The translations under genes were made by a program, and so were the position numbers. A model generated the notes under the pieces. It made no database searches, had not been told where the DNA came from, and saw only the letters and a program-made list of their open reading frames with translations. Shown in pieces: positions 1 to 6,471 of a stretch of DNA of 8,099 nt. The DNA lies in the NCBI GenBank assembly GCA_019410105.1, contig DXTB01000044.1, positions 1 through 8,099 on the forward strand. The letters run 5' to 3'. Within the stretch, counting starts at the first letter, position 1. Every line of letters starts with the position of its first letter. The DNA is from Clostridiales bacterium. GTDB lineage: Bacteria > Bacillota_A > Clostridia > Oscillospirales > Oscillospiraceae.

Positions 1-41
1 GTGTGCGTCCGCTCGGGGCGGGACATACCTTGCTTTGCCAT
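1..41 (-). CDS. 5' end of an unidentified minus-strand gene (partial)
   Basis: An ATG at 41-39 on the minus strand opens a frame that stays open to the window edge and reads MAKQGMSRPERTH. A good Shine-Dalgarno stretch (GAGGTGAT) lies a few bases upstream of the ATG, which is the main reason to believe in this start. Only 13 codons are visible, so no domain can be named. The short, basic, polar N-terminus suggests a small soluble protein. It has the same orientation as the wal genes but is almost 300 nt beyond yycI, so it is probably a separate unit. This is not the start of a walJ/yycJ metallo-beta-lactamase-fold protein that I recognise. Confidence 0.5.
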   Translation of the reverse strand, partial: MAKQGMSRPERTH

Positions 42-167
42 AGTATCACCTCACCACTAGGGTGCCACGGGCAGAGGCAAAAATACGATACAAAATTTGA
101 GGTACGGCATGAAATTATTGCAGCCCGGCGCCCCTTCCCTTATTGCGGGTAGCAATCAAGTCCAAAA

Positions 168-205
168 TTCCGCAAATACCGCGCTTGCTGACTGAGCTTG
201 CGGAA
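168..205 (-). terminator. Weak candidate terminator after yycI
   Basis: TTCCGCAA (168-175) and TTGCGGAA (198-205) form a perfect 8-bp inverted repeat around a 22-nt loop. Read on the minus strand, the stem is followed by only four T residues. It lies about 130 nt downstream of the yycI stop and before the next minus-strand gene, which fits the end of the wal operon. The long loop and short T-run make this a weak intrinsic terminator, and it may be incidental. Confidence 0.28.
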
Positions 206-321
206 AAGGAATCACGCCGGATTCGCTCCGTTGCCTCTACAGCGGGGATGAGGTGGTGCTCATCCAGGTATGGAACCAGGTCGGCATCAGCCTGGATAAG
301 CTGGATGTGTCCAAGTGGTAG
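196..321 (+). pseudogene. Coding-like fragment without a start, possible gene remnant
   Basis: After a stop at 193-195 a plus-strand frame runs to a TAG at 319-321 and includes LYSGDEVVLIQVWNQVGI followed by SLDKLDVSKW. Third positions are mostly G or C, like the real genes here, and the composition resembles the C-terminus of a globular protein. I see no ATG, GTG or TTG start in the frame and no ribosome binding site. Upstream of the stop the same frame is open but unconvincing. It could be the tail of a gene broken by a frameshift or deletion, or chance. I do not recognise the family. It points toward the end of yycI, so it would be convergent with the wal operon. Confidence 0.3.
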
Positions 322-334
322 GAGGGGGCATTTG

Positions 335-1171
335 TCAATCTTCGGTGGGGGAGAGCTCTCCCGTTATGGCGTCCACATAATAGGCGCCGCTGTCTGTGGT
401 GATGCGCCAGACCGGTGTGAGCTCGACAGGCCGCGTGGTGCCGCTGACAATCAGATAGCCCGCGTTCATTTCGTCAATGCGGCTGCACACAAAGCCACCC
501 TCTGTCACACCGGCCAGAAAACGGACCAGGACTGTGGCGGCAGAGAGGGTCTCTTCCTCGCTGGACGAGGTTATGGTGCCGGACAGGCGCTGGCCCTCCA
601 TGCGGAGCAGTGTGTCATCCTGCCAGAGCAGGGTGACCTGACAGGAAAAAAGGGGGGTACCCTCCCAGTTCTGGTAGTAGGTCAGTACCGTTTGCCCCGG
701 GCGCTCACCGGACTCGGAGGAGATGAGAGTGCCCTGGAAATCGATTCGCTCCAGGCATGACTGGGAGGCATCCTCGTAGGAGCGCTCATGTTCCTTGGCC
801 CAGGCACCAGGTTGAAAACGCACTGAGAAGGTGCCGTTCATGGAGAATTCAGCGGTGCCCTGTACACTGGAATACCGATGCCGGACATCGTTTTCCCCCT
901 CACGAGAGACATCGCCCAGCAGAGTCTGCGCCACGATGGCCTCGCTTTCTCGGTCGCGGGTGACGGTCATAGGGGAGAGTCCGGCCTCCTGAGGGACCCG
1001 CTCCGGGCCGAAGGTGATGCCGCTCTGCTCCAGAACGCGTACGGCCGCCTGGCGCGTATCCTCCTCATAGCGGGCGGCACGGCTCTCCTGCACACCCACC
1101 AGAATCAGGAGGAAGGCATTGACGGATACCAGCAGAAGCAGGATGATGTTTTTTAATTTGGACCATTCCAC
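335..1171 (-). CDS. yycI: YycI/WalI-like regulator of the WalRK system
   Basis: The 278-residue protein starts MEWSKLKN and goes straight into a hydrophobic segment at about residues 8-27, so it should be a single-pass membrane protein with most of its chain outside. The start is a GTG (1171-1169) with AGGA about 10 nt upstream. An MxWSK opening followed by one membrane helix is characteristic of YycI. The C-terminus (LTPVWRITT, then AYYVDAITGEL) matches the ending typical of the family. In Bacillus subtilis YycI binds YycH and the two hold WalK in check at the membrane; in Staphylococcus aureus they instead activate it. The gene begins 12 nt after the yycH stop and is the last recognisable wal gene here. 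Identification rests on N- and C-terminal motifs plus position; the middle is too divergent to judge by eye. Confidence 0.8.
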   Translation of the reverse strand: MEWSKLKNIILLLLVSVNAFLLILVGVQESRAARYEEDTRQAAVRVLEQSGITFGPERVPQEAGLSPMTVTRDRESEAIVAQTLLGDVSREGENDVRHRYSSVQGTAEFSMNGTFSVRFQPGAWAKEHERSYEDASQSCLERIDFQGTLISSESGERPGQTVLTYYQNWEGTPLFSCQVTLLWQDDTLLRMEGQRLSGTITSSSEEETLSAATVLVRFLAGVTEGGFVCSRIDEMNAGYLIVSGTTRPVELTPVWRITTDSGAYYVDAITGELSPTED

Positions 1172-1183
1172 AGGGCATCATTC

Positions 1184-2548
1184 CTATCTGGCGGCCCAGC
1201 CGGCCTCCACAGTGTCACCGCCATTATCCGTATAAAAGACCACTAACTCCCTTCCCTCGGGAGACAGGGCCTCCAGCGCGGCGGCGGCCTGCCGCTCGGG
1301 AAGAAGCAGGCTGTGCTCCGCAGTCTCCTCATAGCGGCGGAAGCGCAGGGTATAGTCTATGATCTGTCCGTTCCGCACCGTGAACCGGGCGGCGCAGCCG
1401 TCCTCTGGAAGGAGAACGGCCGCTCCGCTCAGGCTGTAGCCATAGCAGACCTCTGTGGTGCCGTCGGCTCCTTCTGTGATATCCATCAAGTAGAGTTGGG
1501 CGGCGCCGCAGGAGGCGCCCACAGTATCTGCGGCCAGCCGCCGGGTGGTTTCCACCAGCTCCGACACCGTATAGCCATCTGTGGTTCCGATGGGATAGCG
1601 GGAGGCCGCGTCCTCTGAGGTGTGGTAGGACACGGTGCCGTCATTGCCGATCTCCAGAGTTTCCCGTCCTACCCGAAGGCGCAGGCCGCCAGGGATTTCG
1701 TACAGGGCATCGCTCTGTGTCTGGAAGGAAACAGCGGCCTGAAGGGCCGACACAGTGGCCTCGTCCGGGGAGGAGAGGGGGTTGGCGGAGTGGTACACCA
1801 GGGGGCTCGGCGTGGCGGAGGTGAGCAGTACATAGGGGTCCAGCCCGGCATAGCCCCGGTCCGCCTCCAACTCAAAGACAAAAAATGCACCGTTGCTCCC
1901 ATGGCCGGAAACCAGCTCGTCCATATGGCCAGTGTAGGCGACCTCCGTTTCACAGGCATAATACAGGCCATCTGATTCATTATGATAGTACAGGGAGACC
2001 CCACCATCCAGATCCTGGGCCACGGCCAACTGGCGGGCTGTAGCAGTAAGGGAGGGGTTGCTGCCACCCTCGCCCATCCAGGCGTATAGGGCCTCCAACG
2101 GGAGCTCTCCCAGGAAGTCGAACCACACGCCCGGGGCCTGTAGGGCGTCCCGCCAGGCTGACTCCGGAACTGTATGGGGAGAGGCGGCGCTGGAGAGAGC
2201 CTCGCTGAGCAGGATGCCTACCGAACTGAACAGGCGGTCGGCTTGGGCTGGGTCATACTGAACCGCAAAGCGGTCCACCCCATCGCAGACAGCAATACGC
2301 ACGGGCTGGGCGGCGGCTCCGGACTGTCCGGTCGCCTCGGGGTCGTCTGCCGGAACGCTCTGTCCGGGATCTAAAAGTGAGAGAAGATGATCCAGCCAGC
2401 CCCGGGGGCCCTTATCCACCAGCCCGTTGAACATCAGCACCCGGACCGTGAGCACCACGGCGGAGAGGGTGAGCAGCAGGATCAGCAGGTTTTTAAGCCG
2501 CTCCACGGTGTTTCGTCTGCGGCGGCGCACGCGCTTATTCCCTTCCAT
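1184..2548 (-). CDS. yycH: YycH/WalH-like regulator of the WalRK system
   Basis: The 454-residue product has a basic N-terminus with five consecutive arginines (residues 8-12), one hydrophobic helix at about 20-41 and a long, mostly polar extracytoplasmic part. That is the topology and approximate length of YycH, which works with YycI to modulate WalK through membrane contacts. The last ~90 residues contain a segment (EVCYGYSLSG, then an IIDYTLRFRRYEE stretch, ending in LVVFYTDNGGDTVEAGW) that resembles the YycI-like fold shared by the two families. The ATG at 2548-2546 overlaps the end of walK by 14 nt, and GGTGGAGGG lies upstream inside walK, suggesting translational coupling. Sequence conservation in this family is low, so the call depends heavily on the position between walK and yycI. 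Confidence 0.75.
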   Translation of the reverse strand: MEGNKRVRRRRRNTVERLKNLLILLLTLSAVVLTVRVLMFNGLVDKGPRGWLDHLLSLLDPGQSVPADDPEATGQSGAAAQPVRIAVCDGVDRFAVQYDPAQADRLFSSVGILLSEALSSAASPHTVPESAWRDALQAPGVWFDFLGELPLEALYAWMGEGGSNPSLTATARQLAVAQDLDGGVSLYYHNESDGLYYACETEVAYTGHMDELVSGHGSNGAFFVFELEADRGYAGLDPYVLLTSATPSPLVYHSANPLSSPDEATVSALQAAVSFQTQSDALYEIPGGLRLRVGRETLEIGNDGTVSYHTSEDAASRYPIGTTDGYTVSELVETTRRLAADTVGASCGAAQLYLMDITEGADGTTEVCYGYSLSGAAVLLPEDGCAARFTVRNGQIIDYTLRFRRYEETAEHSLLLPERQAAAALEALSPEGRELVVFYTDNGGDTVEAGWAAR

Positions 2549-4322
2549 GGTGCGGGCCCTCCACCAGCAGGGTGATTCGTACCGTCAGACCGGGACCGGA
2601 GCGGTCCACCAACTCGATGGTGCCCTCATGGCGGTCTATGATCTCCTTGGCAATGGAGAGCCCCAGTCCTGTGCCGCCCGACTCGCGGGAGCGGGCCTTA
2701 TCCACCCGGTAGAACCGCTCGAAGATGCGGCCCCGGTCCTCCTTGGGGATGCCGATGCCGTTGTCGGCCACTTCCATCCACACCCGCCGGTCCTGGCGGC
2801 CGGCGGAGATACGGATGCGGCCGCCATCGGGGGTGTATTTGATGGAGTTGGATACCACATTCATCATCACCTGTACGATCCGCTCACGGTCCCCGGTAAT
2901 CTCAGGCAGCTCTTCCGTGATGTCCAGCTCCATGGCGTGGCCGTGGCGCTGGGCCTCCATCAGGTTGGCGTTGTAGACATCCTGTACCGCCTGTCCGAAA
3001 GGGAAGGGGGCCAACTTCAGCTCGGCCCGGCCGGAGTCAAAGCGGGAGAGGGTGAGCAGATCCTGCACAATGTGGGTCATACGGTCGGATTCGTTGAGAA
3101 TAACACCCAGGAAGTTCTTTTCCGTGTTGGGAGGGAGCTCTCCTGCGTTGTCCGCCAGCGTCTCCGCATAGGAGCGGATGTTGGTCAGGGGAGTGCGCAG
3201 CTCGTGGGACACGTTGGCCACAAACTCCCGGCGGAGCTCCTCGGTCTTGCGCTGCTCGGTTACGTCGTGAATGACGACAAGAACGCCGCCCAGACGCTCC
3301 TGGTCAAAGGGGGTGAGCAGAAGCTCCAGGCTGCGGCCGCCCACATCCCGCTCACCGTCCAGGTAGCCGGGCTGCTCCACGGCCAGCACCCCCTGGAGGG
3401 GAGCAATGTCGGAGAAGAGTGTATCGTAGTTCTCGCTGCCGCCAATGGGAATGGATCGGCCCAGCATCTCCTCGGCGGCGGGGTTGGACTGGATTACCGA
3501 GCCGTCCCGGGAGAAGGCCACCACACCGTCGGTCATATGCAGAAAGAGGGTGCCCAGCTTGGTGCGCTCGTTCTCCACTTCTTCCAGGGTGCGCTTGAGC
3601 TGCTGGGCCATGTCATTGAAGGTGCCGGTGAGCACGCCGATCTCGTCCCGGGAGGCCACCTCGATTTTGTGGGAAAAGTCGCCGTCCGCCACCCGTTCAG
3701 CGCCCTCGGTCAGCCGCTCAATGGGGGTGATCAGCGTCTTGGACAGCAGGAAAGAGAGAAGCACGGAGATGATCAGGCCGAAGATCAACGCCTCTACAAT
3801 CAGCGTGATCAGCTCACTGTTGAGGGCGGACACATTGGCGCCGTTGTCCTGCACATAGACGATGTAGCGGCCCTCGCCCCGCTGTACTGCCACGGCTACG
3901 TCCATATAGGCGGCGGCGGGGGAGTTATCGTCGCTGGCATCCTCACCCGCCAGCACCCGCATCAGGTTGCGGGAATCATTGGGCATCGCCTGTCCGGACT
4001 CCTTATCGTCGGAGCCTGCCAGCCAGTGGCCGTCGGTACCGTCCAGTACGTAGTATTTCCGGCTGCGGTTGTCAATGCCGAGGGTGCTGTTGGTATCCAG
4101 AATGTGGGCGATGCTGGATGCGGCGTCCTCCTCACCCTCGATGGGAGTCTCCAGGTCCTTCCAGAAGTCCGGGTCGCCAAAGGCCTCGGACATCTGGGTA
4201 TAGAAGTCCTGCGTGTAGTAATTGGCAACCGAATTGATCAGAAATGCACCTACCACTGTCATCAGGGAGATAATCAGCAGCGTCATGATGAGCATGAGCT
4301 TCATGTGCAGGCTTCGAAACAT
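2535..4322 (-). CDS. walK: Sensor histidine kinase WalK (YycG-like)
   Basis: This 595-residue membrane kinase is expected to phosphorylate WalR and control cell-wall turnover genes. From N to C it has TM1 (about 9-30), an acidic extracytoplasmic sensor domain (31-168), TM2 (170-193), a HAMP linker (194-246), a PAS domain (about 252-355), a HisKA dimerisation domain with the phospho-accepting His373 in FVANVSHELRTPL, and a HATPase domain. The HATPase shows the N box (NVVSNSIKYTP), G1 (DNGIGI, 520-525), F box (FERF) and G2 (GGTGLGL). Two helices around a sensor, HAMP, PAS and kinase is the classic WalK layout, with near-usual length. I chose the ATG at 4322-4320 because GGGAGGGGGTG lies seven bases upstream and the hydrophobic helix begins at once; an upstream in-frame ATG at 4358 has no comparable site. 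It follows walR after an unusual 206-nt gap. Confidence 0.93.
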   Translation of the reverse strand: MFRSLHMKLMLIMTLLIISLMTVVGAFLINSVANYYTQDFYTQMSEAFGDPDFWKDLETPIEGEEDAASSIAHILDTNSTLGIDNRSRKYYVLDGTDGHWLAGSDDKESGQAMPNDSRNLMRVLAGEDASDDNSPAAAYMDVAVAVQRGEGRYIVYVQDNGANVSALNSELITLIVEALIFGLIISVLLSFLLSKTLITPIERLTEGAERVADGDFSHKIEVASRDEIGVLTGTFNDMAQQLKRTLEEVENERTKLGTLFLHMTDGVVAFSRDGSVIQSNPAAEEMLGRSIPIGGSENYDTLFSDIAPLQGVLAVEQPGYLDGERDVGGRSLELLLTPFDQERLGGVLVVIHDVTEQRKTEELRREFVANVSHELRTPLTNIRSYAETLADNAGELPPNTEKNFLGVILNESDRMTHIVQDLLTLSRFDSGRAELKLAPFPFGQAVQDVYNANLMEAQRHGHAMELDITEELPEITGDRERIVQVMMNVVSNSIKYTPDGGRIRISAGRQDRRVWMEVADNGIGIPKEDRGRIFERFYRVDKARSRESGGTGLGLSIAKEIIDRHEGTIELVDRSGPGLTVRITLLVEGPHHGRE

Positions 4323-4375
4323 GGAGACACCCCCTCCCAATTCTTCCAAGAGATGCAACGGCGTCCTGAGCCGAA

Positions 4376-4466
4376 GCGTTGAAGCAGTACCCGATGGCCT
4401 CCCGGTTATGATGAACTACAGCGCTGCGGAGTCGTCCGTTCCCTGCACGCCAGGCCACACGGAGAC
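4376..4466 (-). pseudogene. Decayed duplicate of the walR 3' end
   Basis: By hand alignment this stretch resembles the last ~30 codons of walR (4533-4627) in the same orientation. Over 4376-4430 against 4533-4588 I count 38 matches in 55 aligned positions with a single one-base gap, starting with eight identical bases (GCGTTGAA). Similarity continues with small gaps to about 4466 (CACGCCAGGC / CGCGC-AGGC and then CAC-rich sequence). Translated on the minus strand, one frame reads TDDSAAL*FIITGR against WalR EDNPAVPQFIVTRR; after the gap the next frame reads IGYCFNA against LGYYFNA. The copy has a stop and a frameshift, so it is non-coding. It is best explained as a tandem partial duplication, or the scar of a deleted response-regulator gene, but no alignment program has been run. 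Confidence 0.6.
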
Positions 4467-4487
4467 TCCATAGGGATGTAAGATTTC

Positions 4488-4518
4488 AGGCAACGCGAAT
4501 TCAACCTGCGGCTTGCCT
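4488..4518 (-). other. Hairpin just after the walR stop
   Basis: AGGCAA (4488-4493) pairs with TTGCCT (4513-4518), and CGC (4494-4496) with GCG (4508-4510), giving about 9 bp with a two-base bulge and an 11-nt loop. In the operon transcript it begins about 10 nt after the walR stop. No T-run follows on the minus strand, so it is not a normal intrinsic terminator. It could set mRNA stability or the walR:walK ratio, or be a by-product of the sequence rearrangement in this gap. Confidence 0.35.
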
Positions 4519-4528
4519 TGCTGGAGTT

Positions 4529-5239
4529 TTATGCGTTGAAGTAATAGCCCAGGCCCCTTCGAGTGACGATAAACTGCGGGACTGCGGGATTATCCTCTAC
4601 CTTTTCGCGCAGGCGGCGCACGGCTACATCGACGGCGCGCACATCGCCTACATAACCCTCATAGTTCCAGACGTGCTCCATCAGAGCCTCCCGGGAAAAG
4701 ACCTTTCCGGGCTGGGAGGCCAGAAATTTCAGCAGCTCATATTCCCGCTGTGTCAGCTCCAGGGGGTGATCATCCTTGTAGACGATCATCAGGTCGACAT
4801 CAATGACGATACGGCCGTGCTCAATACGCCGACTGCCGCCGAGGGGAGCAGCCGCGCCGGCGGCGCCTACCATCTCATTGCGGCGAATATTGGCCTTTAC
4901 CCGGGCCAGCAGCTCCCGCATGGAGAAGGGCTTCGTGATATAGTCATCGGCCCCCAGCTCCAGCCCCAGGACCTTGTCGGTCTCCTCCTCACGGGCGGTA
5001 AGCATGATGACCGGTGTGCTCCGGTTTTCCCTGCGCAGGCTGCGGCATACGTCAAAACCGTTCATCTTGGGCAGCATGAGATCCAGGAGAATCAGATCCG
5101 GGTTTTGCTCCAGAGCCAACTGGAGGCCCGCCTCGCCGTCGTAGGCCTCCAGCGTCTCATAGCCCTCCTTGGACAGATTAAAGCTGAGAATATCGACGAT
5201 GTTTTTCTCGTCCTCCACGATCAGGATACGCTTGTTCAT
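4529..5239 (-). CDS. walR: Response regulator WalR (YycF-like, OmpR family)
   Basis: The 236-residue protein has an N-terminal receiver domain (about 3-118) and a C-terminal winged-helix DNA-binding domain (about 137-235). The receiver shows the acidic pair at the end of the first strand (E9, D10), phospho-accepting Asp53 in LILLDLMLP, Thr81 and Lys103 in ITKPF. The second domain shows LTQREYELLKFLA, the recognition region around VDVAVRRLREKVEDNP, and the wing ending RRGLGYYF. It should act as the cytoplasmic output of WalK, regulating autolysin and wall-metabolism genes in Firmicutes. The ATG at 5239-5237 has GGAGG seven bases upstream. It lies 18 nt after the Nudix gene, so the two are probably co-transcribed. 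WalR is inferred rather than PhoP from the yycH and yycI genes downstream. Confidence 0.93.
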   Translation of the reverse strand: MNKRILIVEDEKNIVDILSFNLSKEGYETLEAYDGEAGLQLALEQNPDLILLDLMLPKMNGFDVCRSLRRENRSTPVIMLTAREEETDKVLGLELGADDYITKPFSMRELLARVKANIRRNEMVGAAGAAAPLGGSRRIEHGRIVIDVDLMIVYKDDHPLELTQREYELLKFLASQPGKVFSREALMEHVWNYEGYVGDVRAVDVAVRRLREKVEDNPAVPQFIVTRRGLGYYFNA

Positions 5240-5257
5240 GGCAATTCCTCCACACAC

Positions 5258-5794
5258 TCACAGTCCCAGCAGCAGCTTGGCCTTCAGCACCAGCGCCACG
5301 GTTTTGGCGTCCTTGATCTCCCCCTGCCGTACCTGCTCCACCAGGGCGGAGAAGGGGATGCGCTCCACGGAGAGGAACTCGTCCTCGTCCGGATGACAGG
5401 ACCCCTCGGTCAGCTCCTGGGCGAGATACATGTGAAGCACCTCCGAGGAAAAGCCGGGGGAGGAGTAGAGACACCCCAGGTAGGTCAGCCTCCCGCAGGA
5501 GGCGCCCACCTCCTCCTCCAGCTCACGCAGGGCGGCCAGACGGTGGTCCTCGCCCCGCTCCAACTTCCCTGCGGGCAGTTCGGCCACCACCTCCTGGAAG
5601 GGGTAGCGAAACTGGCGGACCAGGCTCACCGTGCCGTCGTCAAACAGGGGCAGAATAGCCACCCCGCCGGGGTGCTCCACCACTTCCCGGGAGGCCACGC
5701 GGCCGTTGGGCAGTTCCGCCTTGTCCAGCCGCACCGTGATGATCTTTCCCTCAAAGAGCACGCGGCTCTCCACTGTCTTTTCCATCAGTTCCAT
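5258..5794 (-). CDS. Nudix hydrolase, probable ADP-ribose pyrophosphatase
   Basis: A complete Nudix box lies at residues 76-98 of this 178-residue protein: G76, then E82, R90-E91-L92, E94-E95 and G97, matching GX5EX7REUXEEXGU. The glutamates bind the divalent metals used for pyrophosphate hydrolysis. The downstream SSPGFSSEVLHMYLA segment and the N-terminal HPGGVAILP strand are typical of the ADP-ribose pyrophosphatase branch (NudF/YqkG type), which cleaves ADP-ribose to AMP and ribose-5-phosphate in the cytosol. I prefer the ATG at 5794-5792 because AAAGGGA lies eight bases upstream. An in-frame ATG at 5836 would add MQQCKGCAKKGICR but has no ribosome binding site and lies only about 7 nt from the predicted transcript start. 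The gene is first in the transcript that continues into walR. Confidence 0.9.
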   Translation of the reverse strand: MELMEKTVESRVLFEGKIITVRLDKAELPNGRVASREVVEHPGGVAILPLFDDGTVSLVRQFRYPFQEVVAELPAGKLERGEDHRLAALRELEEEVGASCGRLTYLGCLYSSPGFSSEVLHMYLAQELTEGSCHPDEDEFLSVERIPFSALVEQVRQGEIKDAKTVALVLKAKLLLGL

Positions 5795-5809
5795 CCGGCA
5801 TATCCCTTT

Positions 5810-5828
5810 CTTTGCACAGCCTTTGCAC
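5810..5828 (-). repeat. Short direct repeat in the Nudix-wal leader
   Basis: CTTTGCAC occurs at 5810-5817 and again at 5821-5828 (GTGCAAAG on the transcribed strand), with an 11-bp period, about one helical turn. It lies in the leader between the predicted transcript start (about 5843) and the Nudix start codon. Spacing by one turn suits a protein binding site, but eight-base repeats can arise by chance. Confidence 0.35.
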
Positions 5829-5850
5829 TGCTGCATCCAGATTAAACCAC

Positions 5851-5880
5851 ATTATATCATAGATTCCGCCCCTTTGCCAA
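5851..5880 (-). promoter_or_regulatory. Promoter of the Nudix-walRK-yycHI operon
   Basis: On the minus strand TTGGCA (5880-5875) and TATAAT (5856-5851) are separated by 18 nt. The -10 box is preceded by TGA, giving an extended -10 (TGATATAAT). This matches a sigma-A promoter in five of six -35 positions and all -10 positions. Transcription should start near 5843, leaving a leader of about 49 nt before the Nudix ATG. I see no comparably strong promoter before walR or walK. Confidence 0.7.
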
Positions 5881-5923
5881 TCCCCCCAATCATTACAGCT
5901 ATCCAAAGTCCACGGCCATCCGG

Positions 5924-5929
5924 TATAAT
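5924..5929 (+). promoter_or_regulatory. Probable -10 box for the mecA-like gene
   Basis: A perfect TATAAT lies 43 nt upstream of the mecA-like start codon, inside the palindrome GGTATAATACC (5922-5932). There is no good -35 hexamer at 16-19 nt upstream. A 5-bp stem (ATCAA 5933-5937 / TTGAT 5946-5950) followed by TTTTT sits between it and the ribosome binding site, too weak to call an attenuator. Confidence 0.42.
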
Positions 5930-5972
5930 ACCATCAACGGTCGGATTGATTTTTTGCAAAAGGAGGCCCGTT

Positions 5973-6467
5973 ATGACGATCCAGCCAATCGGAAGCGCCA
6001 GCGTGGCGCTGTACATCACACCTGCGGACTTGAAGGAGCACGGTCTCACCCCGGCAGGGCTGACTCTGGAACGGGCGCTGGCCATTACACAGACCGCCTT
6101 CCACGAGGCGGGGATCACTCTGGAGGGCTCCATCGAGATCGAGGCCTACCCGGATGCCTGCGGCGTTCTGGTGTTTGCCCATGTCCGCGCGCCGGAGCGG
6201 GCCTGGTTTTCCTTTGACGGGCTGGAGCCTGTGGTGGCCGCGGCCCGGGATCTGCCCGCACCGCGGCCGGATGCGGCGCTGCTCTGGTGGGAGGACCGCT
6301 GGTGGCTCTCGCTGGGAGCGGGGGAGGAGCAGGCCATTGCGCGGCTGTCGGAGTTCGGCCGCTGTGAGACCGCACGCCCCCATCTGGAAGCCCGGCTGGC
6401 CGAGCACGGCCGCCCCGTGTGGGATCAGGACGCCCTCACCGCGCTGCTCTCCTACTTTCCCGTCTGA
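5973..6467 (+). CDS. mecA: Compact MecA-like adaptor protein
   Basis: The 164-residue protein resembles MecA, which delivers substrates to the ClpC unfoldase of ClpCP in Firmicutes. The N-terminal part has the family pattern of a short strand and then DLKEHGLTPAGL (about 19-30), comparable to DLEERGF in MecA. The C-terminal part matches in order: a strand and helix WFSFDGLEPVVAAARDLP, a paired-aromatic strand (LLWWEDRWWLSL), LSEFGR, a helix ending LAEHGRPV, and a closing LLSYFP. Bacillus MecA is about 218 residues; this one lacks most of the long acidic linker between the two domains. The ATG at 5973 has AGGAGG six bases upstream. It diverges from the Nudix-wal operon. The fold assignment is fairly secure, but whether it binds ClpC, and which substrates, cannot be read from the sequence. 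Confidence 0.75.
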   Translation: MTIQPIGSASVALYITPADLKEHGLTPAGLTLERALAITQTAFHEAGITLEGSIEIEAYPDACGVLVFAHVRAPERAWFSFDGLEPVVAAARDLPAPRPDAALLWWEDRWWLSLGAGEEQAIARLSEFGRCETARPHLEARLAEHGRPVWDQDALTALLSYFPV

Positions 6468-6471
6468 CCTA

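Noticed and set aside
143..760. A plus-strand frame beginning MRVAIKSKIPQIPRLL
   Set aside because: Most of it overlaps yycI antisense and the composition deteriorates; there is no ribosome binding site. Its first 40 codons lie in the unexplained left gap but do not look like a known protein.
2427..4382. A 651-codon open frame on the plus strand across walK
   Set aside because: It lies antisense to a kinase with every expected motif. GC-rich codon bias leaves antisense frames open; its translation has no recognisable domains and no ribosome binding site.
4132..4458. A 108-codon minus-strand frame in the walR-walK gap running into walK
   Set aside because: It overlaps walK in another frame. 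Its only protein-like part (GYCFNA) is explained by the walR-tail remnant.
5795..5836. N-terminal extension of the Nudix protein with CKGCAKKGIC, a possible metal-binding motif
   Set aside because: No ribosome binding site, a leader of only about 7 nt from the predicted start, and the cysteine pattern comes from the short TGCAAAG repeat. The internal start has a good site.
4673..5845. A 390-codon plus-strand frame across walR and the Nudix gene
   Set aside because: Antisense to two genes with intact catalytic motifs; no family features.
5892..5897. TGTAAT on the minus strand upstream of the operon -35, a possible WalR half site
   Set aside because: The Bacillus WalR box needs two such hexamers five bases apart, and the second is absent.
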